Positions 23,416 to 35,731 of a stretch of 64,000 nucleotides of DNA are shown in pieces. Position 1 is the first letter of the stretch. The number at the start of each line of letters is the position of its first letter. The notes below the pieces were generated by a model, which was given only the letters and a program-made list of their open reading frames with translations, was not told where the DNA came from and searched no databases. Source of the stretch: Zygaena filipendulae (taxonomy: Eukaryota > Arthropoda > Insecta > Lepidoptera > Zygaenidae); contig OU015652.1 of NCBI GenBank assembly GCA_907165275.2, positions 1,689,001 to 1,753,000 of the forward strand, read 5' to 3'. The translations under genes were made by a program, and so were the position numbers.

Positions 23416-24419
23416 ATTTATCATTCATAATACCTATACTATGCATGAGATTGTTTGCAAGAGAAGGGAAAAGGAACTGCGCAAAGGACCGTAAAGTCCA
23501 CCTTTACTCACCGTCATATAAGAGAAAGGTGTAATATAATGAGATGCTAGAGAACGTGGACTAACTATAACTGGCATTGGTGATTGGACTGATACAGTTT
23601 CATGTTACAATTTACTAAATCATCAGACAGGTATCGCGACTCACGACCTATCACTTACTATTAAGTTACGAACTGTACAGCGGTATATTAAATTACCAAT
23701 TTTCACCCTAGCACCGAAGCCTATGTAAGGAGCAAGGAAGGAAGCGCCGTAGATTTGCTTGTCATAAGGTTTCCTTCTCTGTCTGCCAATTTTTGTGTCA
23801 CTTATTTATTATGAGAAGGTAATTCTAGCCGTTTCGATTTCGTTTTATAGAAACAATATAAGTACAACAATATACAGATCCGTGTAAAAATTTTATATTT
23901 TCATATACGATAAAGTGTTTAATGAAGGAAAATTTATATTGTGAGAAAGTTATATTTGAAAACATAAGCATTTGTTATATTTTTGATAGGTGTGGGATAC
24001 GTTGTCGGATCACCAAAAAACAGTTTAACGTTGTAACGTCTCACGTTGTAACTATGAATCGAAGTTACCTAGACCGTTTTTGGTTAGAGTAGGTAAGTCT
24101 AGAGTAACTAACACTTGTCTTAATCTGTGGTGTAGATACTCATTTCAATTCAATAAGGAACCGGCCGAGCCGGGTTGGACATAAATGGAGACTCGTCTGC
24201 TCACCTATCGTATCGTTCTACACAGGATCAGGGAAAGTCGTCGTCGGTTCAATGAACTTCCCTACTGTACCTATATAAAGAAAAGGTAAAGCTCGTTAAT
24301 TAGAATTAAAGGCATTTAATGGTTATTTGATCAGACACTTTCGCCTTTGTCGATCACCTATGCTGAATCAGTAAGAGGATTGTCTTCTAGTATATCTATT
24401 AACCACCCAGAGAATCCTT

Positions 24420-24588
24420 ACTAATATTATAAATGCGAAAGTGACTTTATTTGTTTGTTTGTTACGCTTTCACGCCTTAACGGCTCAACCGATGATCATG
24501 AAATTTTGCATGCACGTTGTCAGGGATACAGAAGACAAATATCTCGAAATTCCCGCGGGAACTCCGAAATTACCGCGGGTGAGCTAGT
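24420..24588 (+). repeat. family A repeat
   Basis: ACTAATATTATAAATGCGAA, CGGCTCAACCGATGATCATG, CCCGCGGGAACTCCG and end GGGTGAGCTAGT. Short form similar to 16495. Confidence 0.85.
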
Positions 24589-25522
24589 ACCTAATAAAGA
24601 ACAAACTTTGTCCAGTATTAGAACACCCTCTGTGATATCTTGAGATCACTAGATAGCTATGTATGGTTATTGCTTCCACATACTTTTCATGTTGATACCA
24701 CAGAGACTACCAAAAATATTTTTGGGTGGCAACATGACGTCAAGTGAACTGTAATTAAGCATAATAATAAAATTACGATAAACGCATTGGAAAGTGAACC
24801 GCCCAAGCAGTCAGGCCACAATGCGACGCATTAAGACGAAATATGTCTCCACTTTAATATCACCGCCGCGCCGTCCAATTATGAATAAAAAAATCCACAC
24901 CCAATGACGGATATTAAAACAGTTACATTACATAATAGGTCTCGCCCTTAGTTACAAGGTGGAACATACAAAAAATCGTTCGCAATTTAACACCAAAATA
25001 TAGGTGTTAAAGCAAAAATGGTGATCCAATTTCATTCTTTTGCAGTTTTATACAATACATACTTGTACATAGCAAAAAATGAGGAAATGCGTACCACGTT
25101 ATACATAGCACTGTTGTATTTTTAGAATAATTTTGAGATATTATTCTTTCTTATGTCGATCGATGCAAAAGATCAGAAATTTAATAGCTATTTAAGTAAC
25201 GGATACAACAATGCGTCGTTTCATGAAACTGAAAGTTTGCATAACTGCGGTCACTGAACCTTTTAAATCAGTTATGCCGTGTCCCATTCATTTTGCGAAG
25301 CTGCCGAGGACATAATCAAGCACTTACATAATGTAAAAGCTATATAATACCTAGTACCTACCGTACATTAATTATTAAAAATGGTGCAAACCAAAAAAGG
25401 GAAAACCTTAAAATTTACAGATTAATAAATAAATATTTTTACGTTGAAAGTATTTTTCATATACTCGTAGCTACATAAAATAATCGAAGACGAGGTGAGA
25501 GGATAATCAATTTTAATGAGTC
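24589..25522. other. no gene seen
   Basis: AT-rich sequence with no supported frame or RNA. Confidence 0.45.
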
Positions 25523-25584
25523 AGAACCCCCTTCAAAATCAGATACATAAACCTACTTATGTATCTGATTTTGAAGGGGGTTCT
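25523..25584. repeat. perfect 28-bp stem hairpin
   Basis: AGAACCCCCTTCAAAATCAG plus the next 8 bases is followed by loop ACCTAC and the exact reverse complement, with no mismatch in 28 pairs. It is not part of a recognised repeat family in this window. Confidence 0.95.
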
Positions 25585-25721
25585 TATCTGCTCAACAATG
25601 TACCAATGTATGTAGATGGTACCTATTGATATTGCAAAGAAATTACTTATAAGACCTCAAAAATAAATACAGCATTGAGGACTAAAAGTATTCAGGAAAA
25701 AAAAATTGAAAATATTTCTTT

Positions 25722-25911
25722 ACTAGCTGTTCCCCGCGGTTTCACCCGCGGAAATTTCGGAGTTCCCGCGGGAATGCCGGATAAAAAGTATCCTATGTCC
25801 TTCTCTGTACCTCTGACCAAGTTTGTACAAAACATGATGATCGGTTGAGCCGTTTAGACGTGAAAGCGTAACAGACAGACAGAGTTACTTTCGCATTTAT
25901 AATATTAGTAG
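25722..25911 (-). repeat. family A repeat, well preserved
   Basis: ACTAGCTGTTCCCCGCGGTT, GTTCCCGCGGGAATGCC, GATGATCGGTTGAGCCG, and right end TTTATAATATTAGTAGGG. One of the least decayed copies. Confidence 0.88.
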
Positions 25912-26841
25912 GGATTAAAATGGAAGCTAAAGACTTTCGGCTTTCGTAAAATGTCAAGTGAAGGGTTATTAATTTATTATAAGTACTTTAAATTTGGTCG
26001 TTTGGGCAGGTGTTCACATGCAAGGAAACATTACGTAGGGTCTTGGTAGTCACTAGTTATTTTTGTTTATCCAATATCTTGATTGGCTTAGTTTAATAAT
26101 GAATAGGATCGCGTTTGTAAGTTGCAAATATGTAAAAGAAAATAATGCAGATCCTAATATTAACCAAAACATGAGTTCAAAACAATGCAGATCTATGATC
26201 AGACAAAACCTCTGAAGGGTAAGTATTGAATCTGGTTTTCACAGTTTGGTTGCCTATCGTCTGATTAGCATAGTCTCACAGCAATAGGTTTATGGAAAGA
26301 GAAAACATGTTAATCGCAGGCAAGCGCTATACAGTGTCTCAATATTATTTAGTAAAGTTAAGATGACTTGACTACTTTGTTTTAGTTAAAGTTTAAAACA
26401 TATCTTAGAAGTAGGCGTGCTTGATATGTCCGTCGACGTCAATATCATTCTGCACGACACGCGGGAAGTCAAGATGAAAAAAGGTTGTCAACATCAACTT
26501 AACTAAATGACTGCTTAATATGTAAGTATTCGTATTTATGACGAGAACTCAACGATATTTTGATGGTGCTCTAAATTCTTAATGTTACGAAATAATCTCG
26601 ATCGTGTCTTATCTGGTCCAATTAATACCTACTCATTTTCTGATTGAGAAATTAAATGTAGATAAAGAAGAATAATTAAATGTCGCAGTAAGCAAAATGC
26701 GCTAAGTCTGAAGAAATCCAAATGGATACAAATTTTTCGATAAAATGGCTAATAAAGGATGTGGCTTAAGTTGGTTAGAAATGCTAACACTGTCACGGTT
26801 CTTAATGATTAATCGTAAGATTTAAAACTAATTATCAATTT
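25912..26841. other. no gene seen
   Basis: No supported feature. Confidence 0.45.
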
Positions 26842-27462
26842 TTAACCGACTTCCAAAAAGGAGGAGGTTCTATGTTCGATTGTATGTATTTTTTTTTTTA
26901 TTATTAACGATCATAACATAATCCTTTTTTATTTTATTTATTTGGTTTGCGTTTTAGAATATCCTGTAGCGTCGCGTTTGTAAGATTTCTAATGATTTAT
27001 AAAGAAGATAAAGGAGATTGACAGGGTATGGACCAAATGCTGCCCAGGAGTGGGACTACCTTGACTGAGTTCCTTGCATTACTTTATGTTGAAATAAAAA
27101 AATTTTTTTCAAAATCGGTCCCGGAGAAAAAAAATTAACGTCAGTTTTGTTTGTACTTTTTATATAGTATGTATGTTTCCCGATTATTCAAAGACGACTG
27201 GACCGATTTGGAAAATTCTTTTTTTAGTTGAAAGGGTATACTTCCGAGGTGGTACCATTGTCATCAAGTCAGGATCTGATGATGGGATATTGGAGAAATG
27301 GAGGGAACTTATCAAATATTATAGGCACACCTACCAATTTTGGGTATTTTTTGGAATATTTCATGCATTTGCTTTCGGATAGCACCATTTAGTGAAGTGA
27401 AACTGATGATGAAAACAACAGGTGACCAGCGGAACAACTCAATAATAGGTATTTCACAGGTT
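26842..27462 (+). repeat. family D repeat, copy 2, interrupted
   Basis: Head TTAACCGACTTCCAAAAAGG and GAGGAGGTTCTATGTTCG at 26842 continues, after an unrelated insert of about 250 bp (roughly 26905-27160), with GACTGGACCGATTTGGAAAA at about 27190. The frame 27173-27382 repeats the family D peptide (GPIWKILFLVERVYFRGG, SGSDDGILEK). The insert contains a reversed piece resembling the 27645 tandem repeat (ACCAAATGCTGCCCAG). Confidence 0.7.
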
Positions 27463-27644
27463 GCGATTCGATTACTTTTAGGTGGTTGCTGAACAGTTTA
27501 TGCTCATCACAGTGCATGTGGTGAAGCTGACTGAAAGGGTGTATCAGTAGAACTCCTCAAAAATATACATCCCTCCATCGGGAAGAGCATTTATTTATTG
27601 TTATTGTAATTAAGTATTTATTTATAGCCAGTAAATAATACCTT

Positions 27645-28075
27645 TTTTTCCCATGACTCCTGGGATGGAATTAGACGCGCTTTATTTTACTGACTACTAC
27701 TACTCTTAGGAACATATTGTACTATGTCTGCATCCTGGGCAGCACTTGGTCTATCTTCCACGAATGTTTATGGTTTCCCAATAAATCTCAACAAACACTT
27801 TTTTTACGACTCCTGGGATAGAATTAGGCGCCCTTTATTTTACAAACTACTACTACCCTAAGGAACATAATGTACTATGTTTACATCCTGGGCAGCACTT
27901 GGTCTACCTTCCATGCAAGTGTATTGTTTCCCAATAAATCTCAACAAAAACTTTTTTTTTCACGACTCCTGGGATAGAATTAGACGCGCTTTATTTTACA
28001 GACTACTACTATTCTAAGGAACATAATGTACTATGACTTTATTCTGGGCAGCACTTGGTCCACTCTTCATACAAA
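27645..28075. repeat. three tandem copies of a ~155-bp unit
   Basis: GACTCCTGGGATRGAATTAG starts at 27655, 27808 and 27964 (spacing 153 and 156). Each unit includes TTTATTTTACNRACTACTAC, AGGAACATANTGTACTATG and CTGGGCAGCACTTGGTC, and copies 1 and 2 end TTTCCCAATAAATCTCAACA. The copies are 85-95% alike by eye. No spacers, so not CRISPR-like. Confidence 0.9.
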
Positions 28076-28187
28076 GATTGGCATTGTCCTTTGTTTGTTT
28101 GTACGATATATACCTACTGAATTGATTTCGACAGTTTTATAGGAACCTACAAATTACAACATAGCCGAGTAATATAGGAACAAAAAG

Positions 28188-28350
28188 TTCCTGTAGGACT
28201 CCCGAAATTAACTCGGGTAGTTTTTCGGTAGAGAGTTATGAGTAATTTACGTCTTGGAAATAGGATATAGAATACTTTTCAAAACAAAACAAAGACTTTC
28301 TGACTCAATTCCAAAATTGACGCGGTTGAAAGCGCGGGAATGGGCTAGTA
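28188..28350 (+). repeat. decayed family A repeat
   Basis: GTTCCTGTAGGACTCCCGAA, then after a gap AATTCCAAAATTGACGCGG and GCGCGGGAATGGGCTAGTA. Shares its ATTGACGCGGTTGAAA form with 44860. Confidence 0.5.
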
Positions 28351-28760
28351 TGCTGATGACTAAAGGAAGTGTCAGAAGGAAGCACAGGCATATTGCCTAG
28401 CAAAACAGAAGTAATTGACAAAGCATAACTTCATAATTGTATGGCACAAATAATATTTTGCGGCGCGAGGAAGCGACGTGTAACCATTGTTTAACATCGA
28501 CGCATTGTCTGCCATCACGTTACTGTATAGAGCCGAGCCGGCATTATGATGCGACACGTCGCGAGCGTCGCCGCGTCGCCAACTAAACAGCCTACGTGCA
28601 CAATTGTGTTACCATGAAACGAGGTTCCCGTATTGGCATTCGATCAATGATATTAAATTAGTGTTACTTAATTATCATTGGAATCAATAGACACCTGACA
28701 CAACAATCGGATTTTTATATTATAATTATAATTTCAATTCTATATTATAATATCTATCTT

Positions 28761-29060
28761 TACTATAATAAAAGAGTAGAATCCGCGATTCTGTACATTG
28801 AATATTTTTACCTAAAATTGAGAGGGGTGATAGAAGAGTAACCAACCACAAAAAAAAGTTTTTAAAATTCTTTTCTGTCTGTCTGTCTGTTCGCGAAAAT
28901 CTCTGAATCTACTGAACGGATTGTCATGCGGTTTTCACAGGTAGATTAAGCTTAGCTGGGAGCTACATATAGGCTTTGTTACATTGAAATCGGATGTCGG
29001 AAAAAAAAGTTGTTGTAAAAAAATCTTTCACGCGGGTGAAGCCGCGGGGCACAGCTAGTA
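28761..29060 (+). repeat. family A repeat, TAGAATCCGCGATT subtype, copy 1
   Basis: Shares a long 5' block with 33711: AGTAGAATCCGCGATT, GTACATTGAATATTTTTACC, (TCTG)n, GGATTGTCATGCGGTTTTCA, GGAGCTACATATAGGCTTTG. It ends with the common GCCGCGGGGCACAGCTAGTA. Confidence 0.85.
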
Positions 29061-31315
29061 TTATAATACAAGAATAGGTAGGTATATTATTTCTATATGC
29101 AATTATGCACTCAGACCAAATAAAATATAAAGACGGAACGTCTCGAACAACGAAGTGAAGCCGGTTGCGTATGCATGTGGTGCTTAGGAAAGTGCCACAA
29201 CGATTCCCAGGTATGGTGTCTCTTTCTTGTGTGTGCGTGTTTTTCCTGGCCTCACTTGTTTGTTCTACGCGCTCCGTCTTTAGTTTTTATTTGGTCTGAG
29301 TATATGCATTTTGCAAATATTAAGCGATTTCTCAGGTCATTGAATCAACATTATCGCCTTTAAAGAATATATTTTAGAATTTGGTAGGTAGATTTTCTAT
29401 TTCTTTCGACATAGAAAACTGTAATCTACATGCAATTATGAGTAGTGTACGACACAATAACGTAAAAGTATAACAATACCTAAATATAAGTGTAACAATA
29501 GCAAACATTGTGTGGGAGAGACATTCCCATATTGCAAGAGTTAGTTACCCTTTCAACATACATGTAAACAGCTGCAAACGGCTGCACTCACAAACAATAA
29601 TGCAATGTATTTTGATTAAAACACAGTCTATTTTCGAATGAAGTTTGATTTTTTTTTTTGCAAAATTATCTGTAGTTTGCAGCTGCGTTAGTTGTGGAAT
29701 AGTTAGTTACGCTCGACGCATTTTGCTCGGTCAGTTGCAGTTATTGCAAAAAAAAATAGGTATTTACACTTAATAGTGAATGTATAGTTTGTGCAAATTC
29801 CAGCGAATAGTGTGATATCTATGTCTTCAATCTAAATACAGTATCTACCGTGACTGACCCGATGGGCAATGCAAAGACCAAAACGCAAAAACCCAAATTA
29901 CTGGGTCTGGAACTTAAAATTGTGCTCAAGACTTTATAATTAAGGCAAGCAGAGAATGGGATTTGAAAATTCATGGCGTAAGGGTTCACCCCCTTGTGAA
30001 ATAGTGAATTCGCGGAACAGCTCGTCAATGATAAACTTTGAAATACAGTAGATTAACAGGGCCTTTATTCGCTATGACCATAACGCGTCGCATTAAGATA
30101 AGGCGCCACTTAAATTGCTTTTCCCTCGTGTTCAAAGAAATTTCACTTCGAAAAAATACATTGACAACGTTTCTTTTGTCATAAAGAATTTTTTTTTATT
30201 ATATTTTTGCATCTGGAGCGTTTGGGATTGTGTTTTTGAGAAGCGCGTTAATTGACAAGGAATGTTGTTGGTCATAGCTCAGAGTAAATAAATATACTAC
30301 GTACTATAGTCATAGTGAACAAGGGCCCAGGACGGAATAGTCCAGTAAAAATAACATAACTGTAACACAAATAAAAGTTATTGATAACAGCAACAATTTA
30401 GTGTTAGAGTACCTATGTATCGATAAAAAACAACTACATACTATGTATATGTATTAATCATTGGTCCCGAAACATAACAAATCGTTATATTTTGTTCAAT
30501 ACTACTTTATAAAATATTATAATATATTATTCTAATCTATTAGGTAGTTCACTTTTATTTATCGGAAAGAATCCAAGATCGGATTGCATCCGATCTTTTC
30601 GGCAGTTGTTGTAGTTGCTACCTATACAAATTAAAGAGTTTAGCTGGGTCTTAGCTGAGTTGACTTTTGTGTATACCTAATTACCTACTATGCAATTTTT
30701 TTGGTATAAATTACGATAAACGGTATTGATGTCGTGGAATATTATTAAATTAAAAAAAGTAAAGCAACCGAGGGAGTAAAAATACACATGATAGCCTAGC
30801 AATAAGACTAGAGAGTAAGATATTGAGATAAAGTATCTATTTTTACTGTCACTTATTTTGTACCTTTTATGTGGGAACCAATAAACTCCTTTTTTTTCTT
30901 TCTTTCTTTCTAAGACTGACCTTAAGTGGAGCTGCAACAAACGACAGAACAAATTCCAAGGTGATACGGATACTGTCCATACGTGATTCATTCATTTCTC
31001 TTTGCCATTCAGATGATACAGACGGAAAGATTATTATGTACAAAAAACGTCTATTAAATTGCACTTAAAACAACAGGTATAGGGTCTTATTTACACTGAC
31101 AACTTTCACGGAAAAAATGACTTGACCAAAAAGTTTCGCATTGACACGACGTGAAGCAAACGCATAAACGCATGAATCATTTGAAAGAGCCGGTAAATTT
31201 GCTAGAGCAGCATTTTATTTGGGTCAACCAATATGACGTATAGTAGCAACGGGCAGTATACCACTAGCAGTAAGTACAAACATTATTTTATGAGTATAAG
31301 TAAGTTTTATGTGCA
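29061..31315. other. no gene seen
   Basis: Contains CTTTC microsatellite at about 30893-30911 and several frames under 105 codons without recognisable content. Confidence 0.45.
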
Positions 31316-31602
31316 TAAAAAAATTTATCCCTATTTCCCTTAATCACGGCATCACGCCTGAACGCCTGGACCAATTTCGCTAATTTTTTTTTTGTTGTTT
31401 TTGTTACTGCAAGAATACTGTAAGAAGAATAATAAAAGAAGTTTGAATCTCCCTAACGGTCGGACCGATTTTGACGGGACTTTCACTGCTAATTAGCTGA
31501 TGTTAAAGGTAGTTAATTAGGCTACTTTGGAGTTCCTGCGGGAATTCTTCAGAATTCCACGTGTTTCAACTCGCGCTGGTGAAACTGCGGGGCACCGCTA
31601 GT
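31316..31602 (+). repeat. family A repeat, long form
   Basis: TTATCCCTATTTCCCTTAAT, CCGATTTTGACGGGACTTTC, CTAATTAGCTGATGT, ending GCGGGGCACCGCTAGTA. Same subtype as 19652 and 20711. Confidence 0.78.
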
Positions 31603-32515
31603 ATAATATAAATGTTCAGGTGACATAATGTCTTCCAGGGGTTTAAATTTGAGAATATTTCTATATATTTTGTGCTGTAAATTTAAAACCAACAATAACC
31701 TTGTGTCTTATCATCATTGAATTTAAAAATTACATCGGGCATTTTTATAAAACTCCTGTGTTAGAAGTTGACACTAGCGGCGTTGTTGTGCTGGTCACAA
31801 TAGAAGCCATAATTGAAAAAGTGATGTAGGTATAGGTACCTAACTCGAATGACGAAATCTTAAAATATTATTAGAGAAAAGGATAACTTAATAATATTTA
31901 TAATCTGAAAAAAGTTAAACGCTAAATGAATTTAAGAATGGTTGTAGAACCTGTATTAAACTACTAGTGTGAGAAAAAAAATACGTCTTTAGTCTTCGAC
32001 AATCTCTTTTAAATGTTTTATCAATGTGACAGGCGGTGATCATCAGTGAAATTTACAATAATAAATGGTAAGTAAGAAAGTGTTATAGAGACGGATATAA
32101 ACAGCGATGTTGATAATAATATATCTATTTAGTTTTCTGCATAAGTTTACAATAAAGCTATTTATAATAGCTTTCACTTAATATGTACATTACAATTTTA
32201 CATTATCAAGATAACACTGTCAAAGTCAATCGTAATGAAATTGATTATGACGATAAATGGATTACACGCTGATGGTGCGGACTCTAAGATAATATCTGCG
32301 CAAGAGTGTAGTGCATCATCAATCACAACAATCAACAACAAAAACAACAACAAATTTATATTTAAGAGTAGAGTGAGGAATTATTTCTTGGAGTCCAGCA
32401 GACTGCCTTGAGTGGTGATTTAAAACTTGCGTCCGTCTTTATCTCTCCCGTTTTCTCAACTTTTTTAGGTATATTATTAGATATTTATGTATGTCCACTC
32501 AGTATGTATAATATG

Positions 32516-32610
32516 GTATGTATGTATGTATGTATGTATATGTATGTATGTATGTATGATGTATGTATATATGGTATGTGTATGTGTGTGTATATATATA
32601 TATATACTAT
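32516..32610 (+). repeat. (TATG)n / (TG)n / (TA)n microsatellite
   Basis: Runs of GTATGTATGTATG, then GTGTGTG, then TATATATATA. It explains the apparent 78-codon frame here. Confidence 0.95.
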
Positions 32611-32779
32611 ATGTAACTATGTGTGTATGTATTTTATTGTGTAGGTATGTGTAGGATATGCATGTGTTTTAGTATGTATTGTGAGTAAATTGCATTTTTA
32701 TGTTTTAGTTATTAATTATTAGTGTCTAGTATTAAGTATATTAATTATTGTTTTGTTTGCACACCCCATCTTCTATATC

Positions 32780-32884
32780 TCTCTGTCTACCCAATGGTTA
32801 ACTGGTAGAGAATGCCGCAAGGCATTAAGTTCGCCATTTGTACACACTGTGCAATAAAGAATAAATAAATAAATAAATAAATAA
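32780..32884 (+). mobile_element. LINE 3' tail
   Basis: TTAACTGGTAGAGAATGCCG, GGCATTAAGTTCGCC, GTGCAATAAAGAATAAATAA with an AAATA tail. The same 3' end is present at 58735-58823 in a BBS1 intron. This is the 3' end of a lepidopteran non-LTR retrotransposon. Confidence 0.75.
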
Positions 32885-33710
32885 ACAATGATTTCGTAAT
32901 ATCCAGGCAAGTGAATGTGGTTACACCGTCCACGGTACACACCTCATAGGAGGCGAAATGAAAAAAGAAACAAAAAAGCTTCTAAAAAACTACAATGGAA
33001 GGTTGAATATAGACAAGACAAATTGAACATAGCTTTCATAATACAAAATTACGTAATTATCGCCCGGAACTCGGAAATTATTTAGATAACTTAATTAAAA
33101 TTTTGTCTCGTCAGTAACAAGAGCAATAATTATTACCTAATATGTGTTAATTGATTTCTATCTATGGTGATTTTGATTTTTGCTATAAAAGCATGTTAAT
33201 TCAATGCAATATTTGAAATGTTAAAGCGTAGGTATATTTAGAAACGAAAAAAAAAATTGAATTTCAAATTCACAAAGTACCTACCTACCTACAAATCAAT
33301 GCGAGAGACTGCGAAACATATTGATAGTAAAATAAATTAAAACGGTAAGAAATAAGAAGTGCAGGTTGTGAATAAAGTGGTTGCTTATATTCGTCGAACG
33401 GCGAACCATAAGCCGATTATGTGATAGTTTCAATATACTTTCTCGCGTGCACAATTTATCAATTTATCGTTAAGTGTCATTGATAAGGTAAATTAAATGA
33501 TATGATCAGCTCAGCAGCCAGTAAATGAGAGTTTAATGACTGGAAACTGCTGGAAACGTTACAACAGGCGCGAAGGCGGTATGTAAGGAAAGGTAGCAAA
33601 AATTGTTACTATTATAACATCTGGTTACTCAACTCAGGCTGGAACACAATCAAAGATTGAAGGAGCAAAGATCAGAATAAAGGTAAAATGTAAACATTAT
33701 TCAGTAATCT

Positions 33711-33970
33711 ATACTTTATTAAATGAGTAGAATCCGCGATTATGTACATTGAATATTTTTACCAGAAATTTGGAGGGGTGATACAACCAACCAACCAACC
33801 AACCAAGCCCAAACAAAAGTTTTTAAAATTCTTTTCTGTCTGTCTGTCTGTCTCGGAATCTACTGGACGGATTGTCATGCGGTTTTCACAGGTAGATCAA
33901 GCTTATCCAGGAGCTACATATAGGCTTTGTTTCATTTTCACGCGGGTGAAACCGCGGGGCACAGCTAGTA
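33711..33970 (+). repeat. family A repeat, TAGAATCCGCGATT subtype, copy 2
   Basis: Sister of 28761-29060, with an (AACC)n expansion at about 33787 and the last module fused directly (CACGCGGGTGAAACCGCGGG). Ends GGGGCACAGCTAGTA. Confidence 0.85.
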
Positions 33971-34664
33971 AAAAATATATAGACAGGTCTAACCACTTAG
34001 ACTGCTCAACCATCACTCAAATCAACATGGCGTTTGTCCTTTCGCTTTTGAAATTCATACTAGCATAATATGTGAGCATCAACAGTAAATATCTACCGTC
34101 TGGTAAGATAAGCTGTCGATCTGAAGGAATGTGCAAGTTCAACCAACCCGCCGTTTCACGCTCGTGACTGGAATTGACGGCGGACATTGTCCGACTTGTA
34201 TGGGCATGATCCCAATTCTCAACCAATAATGGTGTAACTAGACGATTATTGACTACATGCTTCAGTTTTTTTTTTGCTTTTCGACGGTGAATTATGTCAA
34301 GTGAAAGTATCAATTGATGTGGCTATTTAAAAAAAAAAAAAGAATAGGTATAGTTACCTACGTTTTCTGGGATTCTTTCACCCAAATTCGTTCAGCTTTA
34401 GCTGTAAGTATAATAAATGATTGAGCAAGAAATAATTATACAACACTTCAAATATTCCCCTAAATTTTTACGTTTATTATTACTTGGATCAGGTAGGGAT
34501 ACTCGTATTCGAGTTAGTCTCCTATGGGCATAGGCAGAGTTTCAAAACATACCAAACTACGTGAACGATCTTTTACCTCATTTGAGATGAACTTAGAAAA
34601 GCTGTTTTGGCAGTAGTCAGTAAAAAGTTCATGTTTTTATCACTTGCAGTACCTATTATAGACG

Positions 34665-34873
34665 ACTATAGCTGTTCCCCTGCGGTTCCACCCGCGATAA
34701 TTTCGGAGTTCCCGCGGGAATTCAGGGAGAAGAAGTACTCTAATACTCAAGAACACCGTAGTATTCTATTGGCAAAGCATCTCAAAATCGGTTCTGCAGA
34801 TACAGAGATCCCTTTACAACCTCACGAACTCACAAATTTTACCTACGAGTTACCTCTTTACTATATTAGTAGA
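34665..34873 (-). repeat. family A repeat, GTTTGTGA subtype
   Basis: TATAGCTGTTCCCCTGCGGT, GAGTTCCCGCGGGAATTCAG, and right end CCTCTTTACTATATTAGTAG. Confidence 0.8.
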
Positions 34874-35149
34874 TCTAGATATAAGTAAATAATAGAAATT
34901 GAACGATGATATTGGTAACCCAAATAATGTGCGCCAGTAGAAAATGTTTATTTGATGAAAAACTAACGGACACCAGAAAGGCGTCGTAAAAGAATGAAAT
35001 TAAAGGAGACAAATCCTTCAAACGATGCATGCGCTGGTACGCGTCGTGAATTTCAACAAGGTTGCGAACGTCCTTTACAGATGTAAAAAATATGTTTTGA
35101 TGATAATAAATATTTTTTTATATTTATCGAAGTAAAGCCGAGCAGTTTA

Positions 35150-35183
35150 TTATGGTCTAGTGGCTAAAATATCTGATTCATGC
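35150..35183 (+). pseudogene. 5' remnant of a tRNA-Glu
   Basis: TTATGGTCTAGTGGCTAAAA then TATCTGATTC follows the D-arm of the neighbouring tRNA-Glu (TATGGTCTAGTGGCTAGGAT) and then diverges. No anticodon or T arm. Lies 88 bp before the next copy in the same orientation. Confidence 0.6.
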
Positions 35184-35237
35184 CATCCACTCATTACGAG
35201 TGTTCTACAAATCTAATAAATGTTTTCAATATTCTGG

Positions 35238-35309
35238 TAAAATATGGTCTAGTGGCTAGGATACCTGGCTCTCACCCAGGAGGCTCGGGTTCGATTCCCG
35301 GTATCGGAA
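35238..35309 (+). tRNA. tRNA-Glu(CTC) copy with broken acceptor stem
   Basis: From TATGGTCTAGTGGCTAGGAT onward this is identical to the intact gene at 36915: D arm, anticodon arm CCTGG-CTCTCAC-CCAGG (anticodon CTC), T arm CGGGTTCGATTCCCG and 3' strand TATCGGA. The 5' acceptor strand is TAAAATA instead of TCCGATA, so pairs 2, 3 and 4 are lost. Box A and box B are intact and a T-run (GTTTTTTA) follows, so transcription is possible. RNase P and aminoacylation are doubtful. Probably a pseudogene. Confidence 0.8.
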
Positions 35310-35435
35310 CGTTTTTTATCGCCTTTTTGCAATTTGTTGGTTGCTGCTTTTTGTAATGTAGGTGAGCGCCAACAAAGGATTTCTGGAAGTTCAACCCTAC
35401 AGCGAAGGGTAAAACTTAGGTGAAACAGCGAAGAA
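35310..35435 (+). repeat. 3' flank duplicated with the tRNA
   Basis: Loosely matches 36987-37125 in order: T-run, TTGGTTGCTGCTTTTTGTAA versus TCGTTGCTACTTTTTTGTAA, GCGC, AAAGGATTTCTGGAA versus AAAGGATTATTGGAA, and GGGTAAAACTTAGGT versus AAGTGTAAAACGCAGGT. Indicates an old duplication of the locus rather than two insertions. Confidence 0.65.
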
Positions 35436-35731
35436 CACTCCTGTTGTACTTGTAGCCATCATATAGAGATGTTTAGCGGACAAAGAAGAAAAAAGACTGT
35501 TGTAAATTAGTAATTACGATTATTTGAAGAACACAAGAGAAATTATTGACAGTCATATCGGCACTAGTCTCGAGTGCAGTTTCACTTCCTGCAGTTGACA
35601 CTGATGAAATTGTACACAGAACAAACGCACGCCGTCCACCGCGGTGAAGATAATTTACAACTTTTCCCAAATTAAACACAAAATGCGGTTGTGTTCGCGG
35701 TCCTATGTACGAAGGTAGTCGCAACCGTTGC

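Noticed and set aside
27645..28075. Possible CRISPR-like array
   Set aside because: The units are direct tandem repeats of about 155 bp without spacers, in a eukaryotic genome.
28430..28620. CpG-richer block as a promoter or 5'UTR exon of the minus-strand gene
   Set aside because: It is GC-rich compared with the surroundings, but I find no initiator, donor site or other evidence linking it to a gene.
35238..35309. Second fully functional tRNA-Glu
   Set aside because: The 5' acceptor strand does not pair at positions 2-4, so it is reported as a damaged copy instead.
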